Shown here: positions 10,281 through 20,618 of the stretch, in pieces
Layout of the letters: every line of letters begins with the position of its first letter
How positions within the stretch are numbered: position 1 is the stretch's first letter
Source: Neurospora tetrasperma FGSC 2508
Taxonomy: Eukaryota; Ascomycota; Sordariomycetes; Sordariales; Sordariaceae
Assembly: GCF_000213175.1 (NCBI RefSeq)
Contig: NW_009799179.1
Span: forward strand, 879,713 to 943,712
Reading direction: 5' to 3'
Length of the DNA stretch: 64,000 nucleotides
Notes under the pieces: model-generated
The model's input: the letters and a program-made list of their open reading frames with translations, nothing else
Database searches by the model: none
Told to the model about the DNA's origin: nothing
Translations under genes and position numbers: made by a program

Positions 10281-13200
10281 ATGACCATGACGACGGAGCA
10301 GAACGGCATCGACATATTGTGTGACGCCGCGGGCTCCGATCTGCTATTGTCCTCGCTCGACTATGCGACGAACACTGCCTCGTCCACCTCTTCCGCCAGC
10401 GCCAGCGCCAACCACCCCCATCCACCTCCGATCGCCATTATTCCCGCCGCCGTCCCGCCCTCAAGCACGCTTCCTCCAGGTCTCCCTGACACTCCTCCTC
10501 TTCACGGCCACCACCAGCAGCAGCAAACAGCGGGCCCGCCCCGAGCCAAACGGCCAAAGACCGAGTCGCTTCCCTCCTCCGCCCCGGCCTCGACTTCCAA
10601 CCACGTCTGTCAGATCTGCAAACGCGTCTATGAGCGCGCCGACCACCTCACCCGTCACCTGCGCTCCCATGAGAATGCCCGCCAGTACCAATGCACTCGC
10701 TGTCCTAAGCGCTTCAATCGCGCGTACGTATCGCCTCGTTTCGTCCGGCCCATGCTCCACGTCCCAGCCCACCCTTCCGGCACAGTCATCACTAACTTTG
10801 ATATCCCACCGCAGAGATCTACTCACGCGCCACGAGACAACACACGACAGGGACAACGATGGCAAAGGACGCGCCATAATCCGCCGGAGCGATCGCGCCG
10901 CCGAAGCATGCCTCAACTGCGCCATGTCCAAGGCAAAATGCGATGATATGAAACCATGCACCCGCTGTCGGCTCAAGAACCTCGTCTGCGAGACCTCCAA
11001 CAAGAAGACACCGCAATACCGGACGGCAGATGGCACCGATGCCGGCTCCGTCTTCACGCCCTCCGAAAATGGCACCCCTATTGCCGCCTCGGCCTCCATG
11101 ACGCCCGTCGACGGGACCATGTCATCGTCTTACGGTGGCTTCAACGGCGGTTACGGCATGCCTCCTGCCAAGCAATCGACTTCATATGGTCATCCGCAAC
11201 ATCATCCCCCACAACACCATCTACAGCATCCGTACCCACCTGCGCATCACCAACCACATCAAGACGTAGGGGCAATCAATCACCTCCATCTCATCGCAGG
11301 GCCAATGATGAACGCTCTCCCCGAGGATCTCCTCTACCCAGTCCACTCCAACCCCACAAACCCCTGGTTCCAAGACATCGACTTCACCTCCTGGGACATC
11401 AACTTTGACGGCTTCTCCGTGCCCCAAATCGATTCCTACAGCCAGAGCCCGCAATCCACGACCGACACGGCAACCACGTCTTCGAGGCCGACAGCCCACA
11501 GGAAGACCAGTCACCGCGACCCAGCTCGGCGTCACGCCGCCTTCAAGCGCTCCCCTTGGCTTTGGGAGCCCGCGGACAAGCAAGACTACGTGCGCAAAGA
11601 GACGGAAGCGGGGCTCCGAAATCTCGACGAGGATGCCGTAACAGCCATCGCACAGTCCCGGCTTCCCAGCCGGCCATCAACCTTGATGAAAAAGATCAAG
11701 ATCGACTCAGACACTAGGGACCGGCTCTTCGCAATAGTCTTGTCGCAAATAAACGACCCTCACCGCGTGCCGTCATTCCCGTCGTTGGAGGTGCTCAATT
11801 TTCTGCTGCAGGCCCATCTGGTGCATGACGAGTACCAGTGCGATAGCTGGATACACTCTCCTTCGCTAAACCCGGCCGAGATGTTGCCGGAGCTGCTGGG
11901 TGCGATTGTGGCGAATGGGGCTAGCTTCATTGCGGTTCCGGCTATTTGGCAGTTTGGGCTGTCGATGCAGGAGATTGTGAGGACGAGGATAAGTAGTTTG
12001 GTAAGTTTCTTTCCACTTGAAGGTAGGGTAACATTTGACTGACAACTAGACACAAATAGTTCGAATCGCAAAACTCGAATACTCGGAAGCTGGAATGTCT
12101 TCAAAGCTTTGCGTTGCACCTTGCTATTGGCATGTGGAGCGGGTTTAAGAGGAAAACGGAATTGGCGGAGGCGTTTTTGCAGCCCCTGTTGATTGTAGGT
12201 TGCCACCCCTTTCCACCACCAGGCACTCGATATTGACCAAGTTACGGACAGATGATGCGTCGTGCCGGCGTCTACACCGCTGCCGTCTATACACAGGCAG
12301 ACCTACCATCGGTTCTTCCTCAAGCTTCGGATACGCCTGAAGTGTTGGAGAGAAAATGGCGGACGTTCATCAATAGAGAGTCTTACAAGAGGTATGTTGA
12401 ACCGTCAACCTACAGGAACACGCCCGCTAACGGTACAGACTTGCCCTACATATGTTCCTTCATGATGTGCAAACTTCTGTCACCCTTCAGACTACACCCC
12501 TTCTCTCCTTCACCGAACTCTGCTTCAGTCTCCCCTCCTCACGCGACCTCTGGAAAGCCCCCTCTGCCAAAGCCTGGCGTGACCTGCACTTAATGAAACG
12601 TGCACCACCTCCCGATCGGCCAATGCCACGTCTCAATGAAATCATGCACTGTCCCGGCCTGCTCGACGACTTCGTCGACTTTGTTGACATTGAGCTCGTC
12701 AATACCGCCGTTCTCCACTCCTTCTGGGGCCAGATCTCCGCTTACCGCTACGGAATGAGGCTCTACCAAGAGCCTTCCACAGTCGCAAGCATGTCAGGCA
12801 ACTACGGACATTACTCCCAGCGCAACTTCTCGAACCACCGTGAAGGACTCAAGGCCATGCATCGGGAACTATACAGCGACGCGCAGGACTTTGCCGCCAG
12901 CGTCGTTTACGTGCACAAGAGCCAGCTGTACACCCCGGTCTCGCATCGACGGTATCCAGTCCCGTTTCCAGCGCCAGAAGGGTCACATGCTACTTCTCCT
13001 GCCCCTAACGTCTCCTCCCCAGTCTCGATCGCAAACTCCAATATGCCGATAACCTTTGAGATGTTCATGGTGGCTTTACATGTTGATCTTAACCAGCTCC
13101 AGTCCTATGCGGGGAAAGCAGGTGAAGAAGAAACTAGGAGAGCATCGGCGTATTTTCTCCATCAAGACCCTTATTCGGGCACTGGGGGTGAAGGAAATGG

Positions 13201-14212
13201 ACGAGGAGCAAACGGAGGAGGGTGGGTGAGAAGCACAGATGCGAGGTATGCCGTCTGGCATGCGGGACAAGTGTTCAGAGCGGCGAGGGCACTGCCTCCG
13301 ACGGGGCTGAGTGGGTTTAATGCCATGGCTGTGTATTTTGCTAGCTTGACGTTGTGGGTTTATGGGTTGCTGGGTGGTCCCAATCCGGGATCACCGAGCT
13401 TACCGTCGCTGTTTTGGGGTAGTGGAGAGCATGAGATGGGTCGTGGCGGTCCTGGGGTTAGCGGAGGCTTTGGGATGGGTCATCATGTGCAGCAGCCGTT
13501 CAACGGCGGTGGAATGGAGGATCCGAGGAGGTCATCTGTCACGGTTCCGCTGCCGTCCGGTCATGGATATCAGATGCAAACGCCCCATCAACAACAGCAG
13601 CAACACCCACCTTCGCAGACAATACCTTCACAACAACCACCGCCACCGCCTCATCAGTACCAACAACCGCCGGACGTTCCCTTCGCGATTCTCGACGGTG
13701 AAGAGACTCGCGAGATACGTACCTTCCTACAAACAGGCCGTGGAATTCCAGCACTCACCATTTCGCAACAACCACCGCATCCATCCGGTCCCTCCAACAC
13801 CATGAGCATCCTTAACCCGGTAGTGGAATCCCTCCTCGCAAACCCATCCCTCCCCCTTCAAACAGCCTGCTCCATCTTCCGCGAAAACTTCCCCTCGCTC
13901 TCGCACAGCGAAAGTGAGCCGCTGCCGCCACTAGTCGAGAGTCTGGGGACTTTACTGAAAGATCTTGGCAGGGGAAGTACGCATGGAGGGAGTCGGGCGG
14001 GGAGCAGTGCTGGTGATGACGAAGAAGACTTAGAGCGAGATGATGAAGATGACGAAGAACAGGACGGAGACAGAGATGAGGGCCGGGGTGGGACGGCGAG
14101 TAGGGAAAGGAGAGAGGATGGGGAAGGGGAACGACGTAGATGGGAGAACAAGACGACTGGAGTTGGGGCTGGGATGAAGGAAGAAGATAGGAGGAAAGAA
14201 AGGGGCAACTAA
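10281..14212 (+). CDS. Transcription factor with two C2H2 fingers, a Zn2Cys6 cluster and a fungal-specific TF domain
   Basis: Five exons: 10281-10723, 10815-12000, 12060-12194, 12252-12391 and 12439-14212, giving 1225 residues. Residues 110-130 are a C2H2 finger (CQICKRVYERADHLTRHLRSH). A second finger (YQCTRCPKRF..DLLTRHETTH, about 138-158) is built across intron 1. Residues 180-206 form a perfect Zn2Cys6 cluster, C-x2-C-x6-C-x5-C-x2-C-x6-C. A Pro/His/Gln-rich linker leads to a region from about 430 onward resembling the fungal_trans domain (FPSLEVLNFLLQAHLVHDEY, then LALHMFLHDVQTS). The C-terminus is Gln/Pro-rich and ends in an acidic run. An N-terminal KRPK patch may be a nuclear localisation signal. 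Proteins with both zinc types are a known Pezizomycotina class of DNA-binding regulators; the target genes are not known to me. A second ATG lies 9 nt downstream. It converges on the 17171-20618 gene. Confidence 0.9.
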
Positions 14213-15696
14213 TGGTGTAAGTGGATGAGGAGGAGAGAAACGGTCAAATGATGGTCGTGATGGGGTTCGTCGGAGATGGTCAGTTGAGTGAAGATATGGC
14301 CAGGAACGATGGCGTCGGGGTCAATTATAATAACTAATGGGCAATAAAGAGTCTTGGTTACTGTCATGGTGTTGAACGTTTCGTTGTATTTGGGTAACTG
14401 GATGCTGGTTACCATGGAAGGGGATCGCAGGGCGGTCATGGAAGGAGTACATAGGGCAATATAACTCGGAAGAATGGATAGAAAGGAGGAACTGGCAAGA
14501 ATACAACGGGATATTCATATATAACGGAACTCGGTTATCTTCCAACGATTTCGAAAAGGGATAGATAGATATACTGTGATTTGGGTGTCATCGCCCTGTC
14601 CCGCTTCAATGGCATATACCTCTTTCAATAACCACTACTTGTACTATCTTCCCCTTCACTCTATCACTCATCAAACAATCCATCCACTCACTCACCACTC
14701 ACCACCCTTCTTCCACTCCCCAATCAATTATAATCAATCACTCCCCAATCACATACGTACAACCCTCTTTCCCAATCCAAACCTCATGTACCTGCCCAGC
14801 ATCAACATCCAATCTCTCCCCAGGCCCATGCGTCGTCTTTTCCTTTTTGTCTTCTGAGCCCGGGTAAGCGATGGTCAGAGACCCAGAGAGGATCAAGTGC
14901 GTAGTTAGGGACGAGTGTTTGTGCGGGGCGTAGTCTGTTATGTTTGATGTTATCTGTTAGAAGATGATAATTTGAAGTATATATGAACAGAATGAGAGGA
15001 AAGGGGGGAATGGGGAAATAGGAAATGGAAAATGGCACAATAGGAAAGAAGAGAGGTGGGACAGGGGAAACAAAAGAAAGGGCGTAAGGAGAAATGATGC
15101 GTGGAGACCAGCGTAAAGCAGAATGATAGATGTGATGATTCTTGTTCTGTCTAACTCTGTCTTAGAGTTGACTGTCTGTCCGTCAAGCCTTATATGCTTG
15201 ATTCTAGCGAAGGTGGACGCTTCCCTCAATGGGGCGCCACTTCCCTTTGACAGACAGGGTGCTAACGGGGGTAACCCCGTGTCAAGAAAGGAAACTGAGA
15301 GAGAGAGAGAGAGACAGAAGAGAAAGAGACATACGAGCACCACCCCCATCAGTCCACGTAAACACATGGGAGAATCCCCACGAGCGGACTTGGGATTCTG
15401 CTTCTTTCCTGGATAGAGACGGCGGGGACGTCATTTCGTTTTCCTCTTTGACAATTTCGAGATGTTTGGATTGTCTGTGTGATGAGATCACGGGGGGGGT
15501 TTCGTTTCGGTTTGGGAGTAAGTAACTAGATAGATCGATCGATCGCTATTACTGTTTATGTTATGTTATGTTTATGTTACTGTTGCTAACAACATTCTTC
15601 GTTAGTTTGTTTACACTAGTTGGTTGTTTCGCGGTCTTGTCGGGACTTGTGTCGAGTGACCGACTACCATACACTATGCATAGTATTGGCTTGACT

Positions 15697-15748
15697 TGAC
15701 TGACTGACTGACTGACTGACTGACTGACTGACTGACTGACTGACTGAC
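15697..15748. repeat. (TGAC)13 tetranucleotide repeat
   Basis: Thirteen perfect TGAC units with degenerate copies on both sides. A length not divisible by three argues against coding use. Confidence 0.95.
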
Positions 15749-15786
15749 TAACTGATTGACAGGCGAGCTTTACCCGATACATACAA

Positions 15787-15806
15787 GTGAGTGAGTGAGT
15801 GAGTGA
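15787..15806. repeat. (GTGA)5 tetranucleotide repeat
   Basis: Five perfect units, about 40 bp from the TGAC tract; together they form a local tetranucleotide-repeat hotspot. Confidence 0.9.
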
Positions 15807-16262
15807 TCCTTCAGATGTTCATCAACTGACTGCTCACATGGACTGTATGTACTGTACTGTGTATCAGGCAGTGCCACAGTGGTTGTTGTTGGGTGTGTTG
15901 CGGATGACGTCACTTCTGGCAGCGTTGGCACTGCACGTCTTCTTGGCTTTAGGATGATGGACTATTGATTGTTTCGATGGATGAACTACATTTGAAGGCG
16001 GGTAAAAAAAAGGGAAATAGAATTGACGTACAAGCAAGTTGAGGAAAGCAGTCATTAAATAGTCCAGCAAGTATCAATTGTACAGGTTGCTAAAGCTGCT
16101 TAGTTGGCGGGGAGCTTCCGCGCAAGCCGTGTCTGTCCGGTTTGAGATTATTTCCCTATTTCGGACGTCTCACATTGTCAAGATCAAAACAAAACCATTC
16201 ATGATATGAACGATGATTACAAGAGGAACTGAAAAGTAGTTGAACGCATTGAAAAGGAATGG

Positions 16263-16286
16263 AAAAAAAGATGCAAAAGAGAAAAA
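16263..16286 (-). terminator. RNA polymerase III T-run terminators of tRNA-Ile
   Basis: Read on the minus strand, a T5 run (16282-16286) lies 4 nt after the tRNA 3' end and a T7 run (16263-16269) a little further on, as expected for Pol III termination with a back-up site. Confidence 0.8.
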
Positions 16287-16290
16287 GAAA

Positions 16291-16388
16291 TGCCCAATAA
16301 CAGGATTGAACTGTTGACCTTCGCATGGACTTGATATCTCGTAGAGAAGATATTAGTACGACGCTCTAACCAGCTGAGCTAATCGGGC
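16291..16388 (-). tRNA. tRNA-Ile (AAU) with a 24-nt intron
   Basis: On the minus strand the acceptor GCCCGAU pairs with AUUGGGC (one G-U) and is followed by discriminator A. The D arm reads GCTCAGCTGGTTAGAGC. The anticodon stem UCGUA/UGCGA closes a loop reading CUAAUA plus A, giving anticodon AAU, read as inosine-AU on isoleucine codons. A 24-nt intron (16327-16350) sits at the canonical position after base 37 and contains GATATC, which can pair with the anticodon region as tRNA introns usually do. The T arm contains GTTCAATCC. The mature tRNA is 74 nt. Confidence 0.95.
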
Positions 16389-17170
16389 TGTTGATTGGTT
16401 GTTGAAAGCAGTCTTGCAACAACATCCTATAGTGCGGAAATGCAGAAGCAGGCGTCCCGGATAGAAATCAACTTTACTTCCGCTAAGCGTTATCACGCAT
16501 CACATCCAGCACAAAGAATTGCATATCAAGAACCTGGGTATGTAAAAGTTACTACAAGGTAAATTACATGTTTTGTATCCCCTATATAGTATGCGGGAAC
16601 AGCTATCCTCAGTCTCCCTAGCGATTCCTCCCAACCCAAACCAATAAATTCTTCCAGCGACCTTTCCCTCTCGGTGGCAATTCCCTTGATTTCTTCCTTC
16701 CTACCCTCTCCTGTTTGCCCCTTCCCTGTTTTCCCTGGGTATAGTAGTAATGATAGTGGTGTGTGTATATATATAATATGTACGAAGTAGGATATCTATA
16801 AATTCCTCGCCAGCGATGGCGGACGCAAACTGGTAGTATCCAACATAATTATCCAAGATGATGGAGGATGAAGATGATGATGATGATGCCAGATCCCCAA
16901 ACCAGAATCGAAAATGAACAAGAGACTGCTAGACAAAATGTCGTACGTAGTGCTAGTAGCCAGCCACGAGAAAAGGTAATAAAGGATAAGGAAACAAAAA
17001 GATGTCGATGCTCTGAAAAGCAGTGAATAAGTGGGTTGATGAGTTAAATTTCCAGAAACGCCCAAGTATGCAAGACGTGGTATCAATGATGAGATGAAGG
17101 TTTATGACGAAATGATGAAAACTGATACAAAGAGATAGAAGGAGTGTTGGCAAAACCCATCCATCGCTCA
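16389..17170. other. Intergenic, between tRNA-Ile and the 3' end of the myristoyl-repeat gene
   Basis: No gene seen. The part from about 16620 to 17170 probably contains the 3' UTR of the minus-strand gene. It holds a TA-rich stretch near 16765-16780 and a GATGAT repeat near 16862-16888. Confidence 0.5.
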
Positions 17171-20100
17171 TTAGCCCCAGATTGGGGCATTGCGGTAAGC
17201 TGGTGAGTTGTAGCTGTGAAGGATCCGATAAGGCGGATTAGGACCATGCGAAGTGTGCATGCTCATGCTACGCTTCCTATGATGGCCTGTCTGTCGGGGA
17301 ACGTAGGACGGGTATGTGCTGTCAGGCACCACGTGCCCTTGAGTTCCCCTGTAGTCCATGTTGGGGTTGCTCCAGGGTTCGTTTGCCAGCACTCCGTAGA
17401 CACTTGACATGTCCGGAGGGTTAGCATTCTGGAGGCGCAACTGCTGATAAGCGTCATGACTGGGCCTATGACGAAGCGTCTGAGCCCGCTGGATGTAGGA
17501 ACTATGGCGAGGCTGGGCACTGCTCGGCCTTTGGATTCCGTTACTAGAATTGTGATGACTCGTTCCATTCGAAGATGTCATGGACGACTGACGGCTGATG
17601 TCACTCCTGGTTGGTGGATTCCAGTCGGGAACCCTGTAGGTAGGAGGCAAGGTATTCTGGCGCTGCCTGAACGCGGCGAGTCGTCGAGGGTCCATCTGGG
17701 GAGGAGCAGCCGAAGTGCCCAAGTAGTCCTGGCCAATAGTCCCCAATTCCTCGTGAGCACTGTAGTTCTGAGCTGCCTGTTCGTGCACCGGGTAGCTGTG
17801 GATGCTTTCTCTGCTCGGTCTGCGACTAGACTGCACAGATGGATAGCTGTGAACATCCTCACGGCTGACCTCATGTCTCAAGCTGGAAGTTGACGATTGT
17901 GGCCGCAGATGAGGTTGGGGCACCCGAAGCGACGACCGTCTCGTCTGCATGCTGACGGGTGGTTGATTATGCGTCGTCTTGTGGTCGAATGTCATGGACG
18001 CAGTCCGGAAAATCACTGGGCTCGGGAGTGACGCCGGGGGCAGTTCTGTAGGCAAGCCAGCCAGGTTCGAGTGCGCTCCAACCATCTGCATATTGAGAGT
18101 TCGCTCAAGCGAGACAGTGAGACTCATTGTCCGATCGCATGGTAATCTGGATCCGGCCATTTCCGCCTCCTTGAGTGCTTCGGACCCGGAGCTGCTCTTG
18201 ACAGTACTACCGTAAACCTTTCCACTCTTGGGTGGAAGAATCGAATCATAGACGCCTGGTTGCTCCTCTTCGCGGCCCTCCCTCATATCGTCTTTGCTAG
18301 TACGTACGGGCTTCCTGACCATCGACTTCTTAATCGACTTTCTCCAGGACACACCCTTGGTCGCGGCAAGTTCGCCAGTTTCCGCCTCAGGAACGGTGGT
18401 AACCGTCGGCTTGGCGGTGGTTGCTTCGAGGCTTGCTTCAACACTGCCCACACTAAAGATGGTCTTCAGAGTGTCCATGCTGGAACGGGGCTTGAGAGCC
18501 AGCCTCCTAGCGGTCATGGGAAAGCGCCGGCCGTGGTCACGGAATTCGTGCTCGACGTCTTTCGAGATGGCTGGAACGCATATCTCTTCAGGTGCATGAC
18601 GGCTGTGTGTAGGCAGAGAACTGGTGGGACGGCGAGCTCCGCTCAAAAATCTCTGCAGCCTGCTCGGCTTCTGTGACGTGCTGCTGATGCTGTGAGCAGA
18701 GTTTGAACGATCTGACTTGCTGGACTTGGTGCTGGCTGGAGTAAGGCTGCTAAGTTCGGGAGACTTCGGGCTACTGCCACTTAGTGAAGGACGCTTTTCG
18801 CTTTTCTGCGAGGATTTGGGAGTGAGGAGACCGGCTTTAGCTTGCTGACCGCGGAGAGAAAGACTCTTCCGGAGATTCTCAAACATCTGGCCTCCCTCGA
18901 GAGGAGAGACTGGGGGAGTATCTTTAGCAGGGACTGATGGAGGCGCCTCTGATTCGGGCGTCATTGAAGGGGGAGAAACACTGAGTGGAATGTCGAGGCC
19001 AAAATCTTGAACCTTGACTGGACTGATCTGTATCTCGTCTGATTTGTTCTTCTCCCGATCGGAGATCTTAGACTTGGTGTGGAGCGAGCGCAAAGACACA
19101 TTGGAACTGTATCCAGAATCGGCCTTGGCCAAAGGCTTGGTGTTAAGAGATTCGTCAAAGATGCTCATGAACCCGCTGTCGGTTCTGGCGACAGTCGTAG
19201 CCGCATCACTGCTGGGGGATGTGCTAGGCTGCGACTTTGCATTCGGGTCCAGACGGACGTCCAGGACTTCGTTTGAAGAATATTCGGGTTGAGTTGAATT
19301 CTGGGACAGGGCAGCCAAAACGTTGTTGGCTGGTTTCACCACACGCGGCTCTGGTATTTTGACTTGGAGGAATTGTGACGCCTCCGCACGTGAATCAAGG
19401 CTGCTCTGCACCCTCGAAAAATAGTCTACTCTCTGTCCCTTCCCCTCGAGCTCGGGGCTCAATGGGCTCGCAGTACCGTTGGTAATACGCAACGTTCCCA
19501 GCTTGAAAGCTCCAATTGACTGATATTCGTCCTCGCATGGTGTCACAACCCGCTGCAAAGCCAATGGATCTAGTCCAGGTGGCGGCATGGACAGAATGCC
19601 CTCCCTAAAAGACTCGATGGACTGCTGGCGCGAGATCTGTGGCGTTTGTGGGTGGCTATACCGGAATGACTGCGAGTGGGTCAGGCCATCTCTTGTGGAA
19701 GTTCTGCGCGTTGCCACGCCGGGCGTTTGAAGTATCGATCGTCTGCGGACTGGCACATAGAGAGAAAGATCGGAGTCTGCGCGTCTAATAGGAGCGCCGT
19801 CGTACTCAAAGTGATCCCCGCCGTTCCACGAATGCTTTCTATCAGGAGCTCCGTTGTACTCAAAGTGATCCCCGCCGTTCCATGAATGCTTTCTAGCAGG
19901 AGCTCCGTTGTATTCAAAGTAATCTTGGCCGTTCCATGAATGCTCTGTCATGGTCGTTGCGCGCTCGGATACGGCAGTTGTGTGTACGAAAGCCGGCTCC
20001 TCAGCAAGGTTGATCAGTCGCTGAGAGGCATAAGTAGTTGTATCGTAGTTCCAGGTTGGGCGGGTTTGGGGCGGATGAGCCCAGCTATGGAACATGATTG

Positions 20101-20618
20101 TTAGCAATCTTGAAGCGGATCTTTGTGATGAATGGAACTTACCTCTCCTGGTGTGGCTGCAGATAACCGGCGGCGGCGGCGGATTCAAAAGTCACGGAGT
20201 TGGACCTGGGACTGGTGGCCGTGGTGCAGTTCCGTGACATTGGCCGAACAGTACTGGCCCCCTTTTCCTTATGTGGATTCCCTTGCGAAGACTTGGACCG
20301 GAACAGACTCATTCTTCTGGCTGCCTTTTCTTGCATCAGCCTGAGTGAACCCTTCCTCCCTCCCAGCTTCGCCTTTACTTCCTCCGAATTACCCTCGGAC
20401 ACATTGGCGGATGGGCACATTATTGGCGCGGGGTTGGTTTCGAGAGCTGCATTTTCAGGACGGGCGGGTAGGACGGCGCTCTGGCGATTTGGACTAGTAG
20501 AAAGCCCTCCGGGGTGCAAGGAAAGTAGGCCTTCGTTGGTAGGGTTGACGGTTTTGGGTTTGGACAGCCTCGAGGGAGACAAATCGGGGTTTTCGAGTGA
20601 TGATTGTGTATTCCCCAT
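17171..20618 (-). CDS. Ser/Pro-rich protein with predicted N-myristoylation and an 18-residue tandem repeat
   Basis: Two exons on the minus strand: 20618-20143 and 20084-17171, a 58-nt intron (GTAAGT..CCATAG) and an 1129-residue product. It begins MGNTQSS, with Gly2 and Ser6 as in N-myristoylation signals, followed by a basic patch (LMQEKAARRMSLFRSKSS) that could add membrane binding. Residues from about 225 carry three 18-residue units of the form HSWNGGDHFEYNGAPDRK. The rest is disordered, rich in Ser, Pro and Arg, with many SP/TP and RRxS sites suited to kinases (for example RKSLSLRGQ, RRPSRES). The C-terminus has Tyr/Pro/Arg-rich sequence. I see no enzyme domain or transmembrane segment and do not recognise the family. 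A lipid-anchored scaffold at the plasma membrane is the most natural guess, but only a guess. The frame is long and uninterrupted, so the gene is real. Confidence 0.85.
19781..19942 (-). repeat. Three tandem 54-bp coding repeats
   Basis: Three head-to-tail 54-bp units inside the 17171-20618 gene encode HSWNGQDYFEYNGAPARK, HSWNGGDHFEYNGAPDRK and HSWNGGDHFEYDGAPIRR. The nucleotide sequences are nearly identical, which points to recent duplication or ongoing homogenisation. Confidence 0.92.

Larger units (their letters stand above)
14213..16262. other. Intergenic, 3' region of the transcription factor gene, microsatellite cluster
   Basis: No gene supported. Within 500 bp lie a GA run (15297-15313), a GATC repeat near 15531-15544, (TGAC)13 at 15697-15748 and (GTGA)5 at 15787-15806. 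Minus-strand frames reading SQSV repeats come only from the TGAC tract. Confidence 0.55.
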
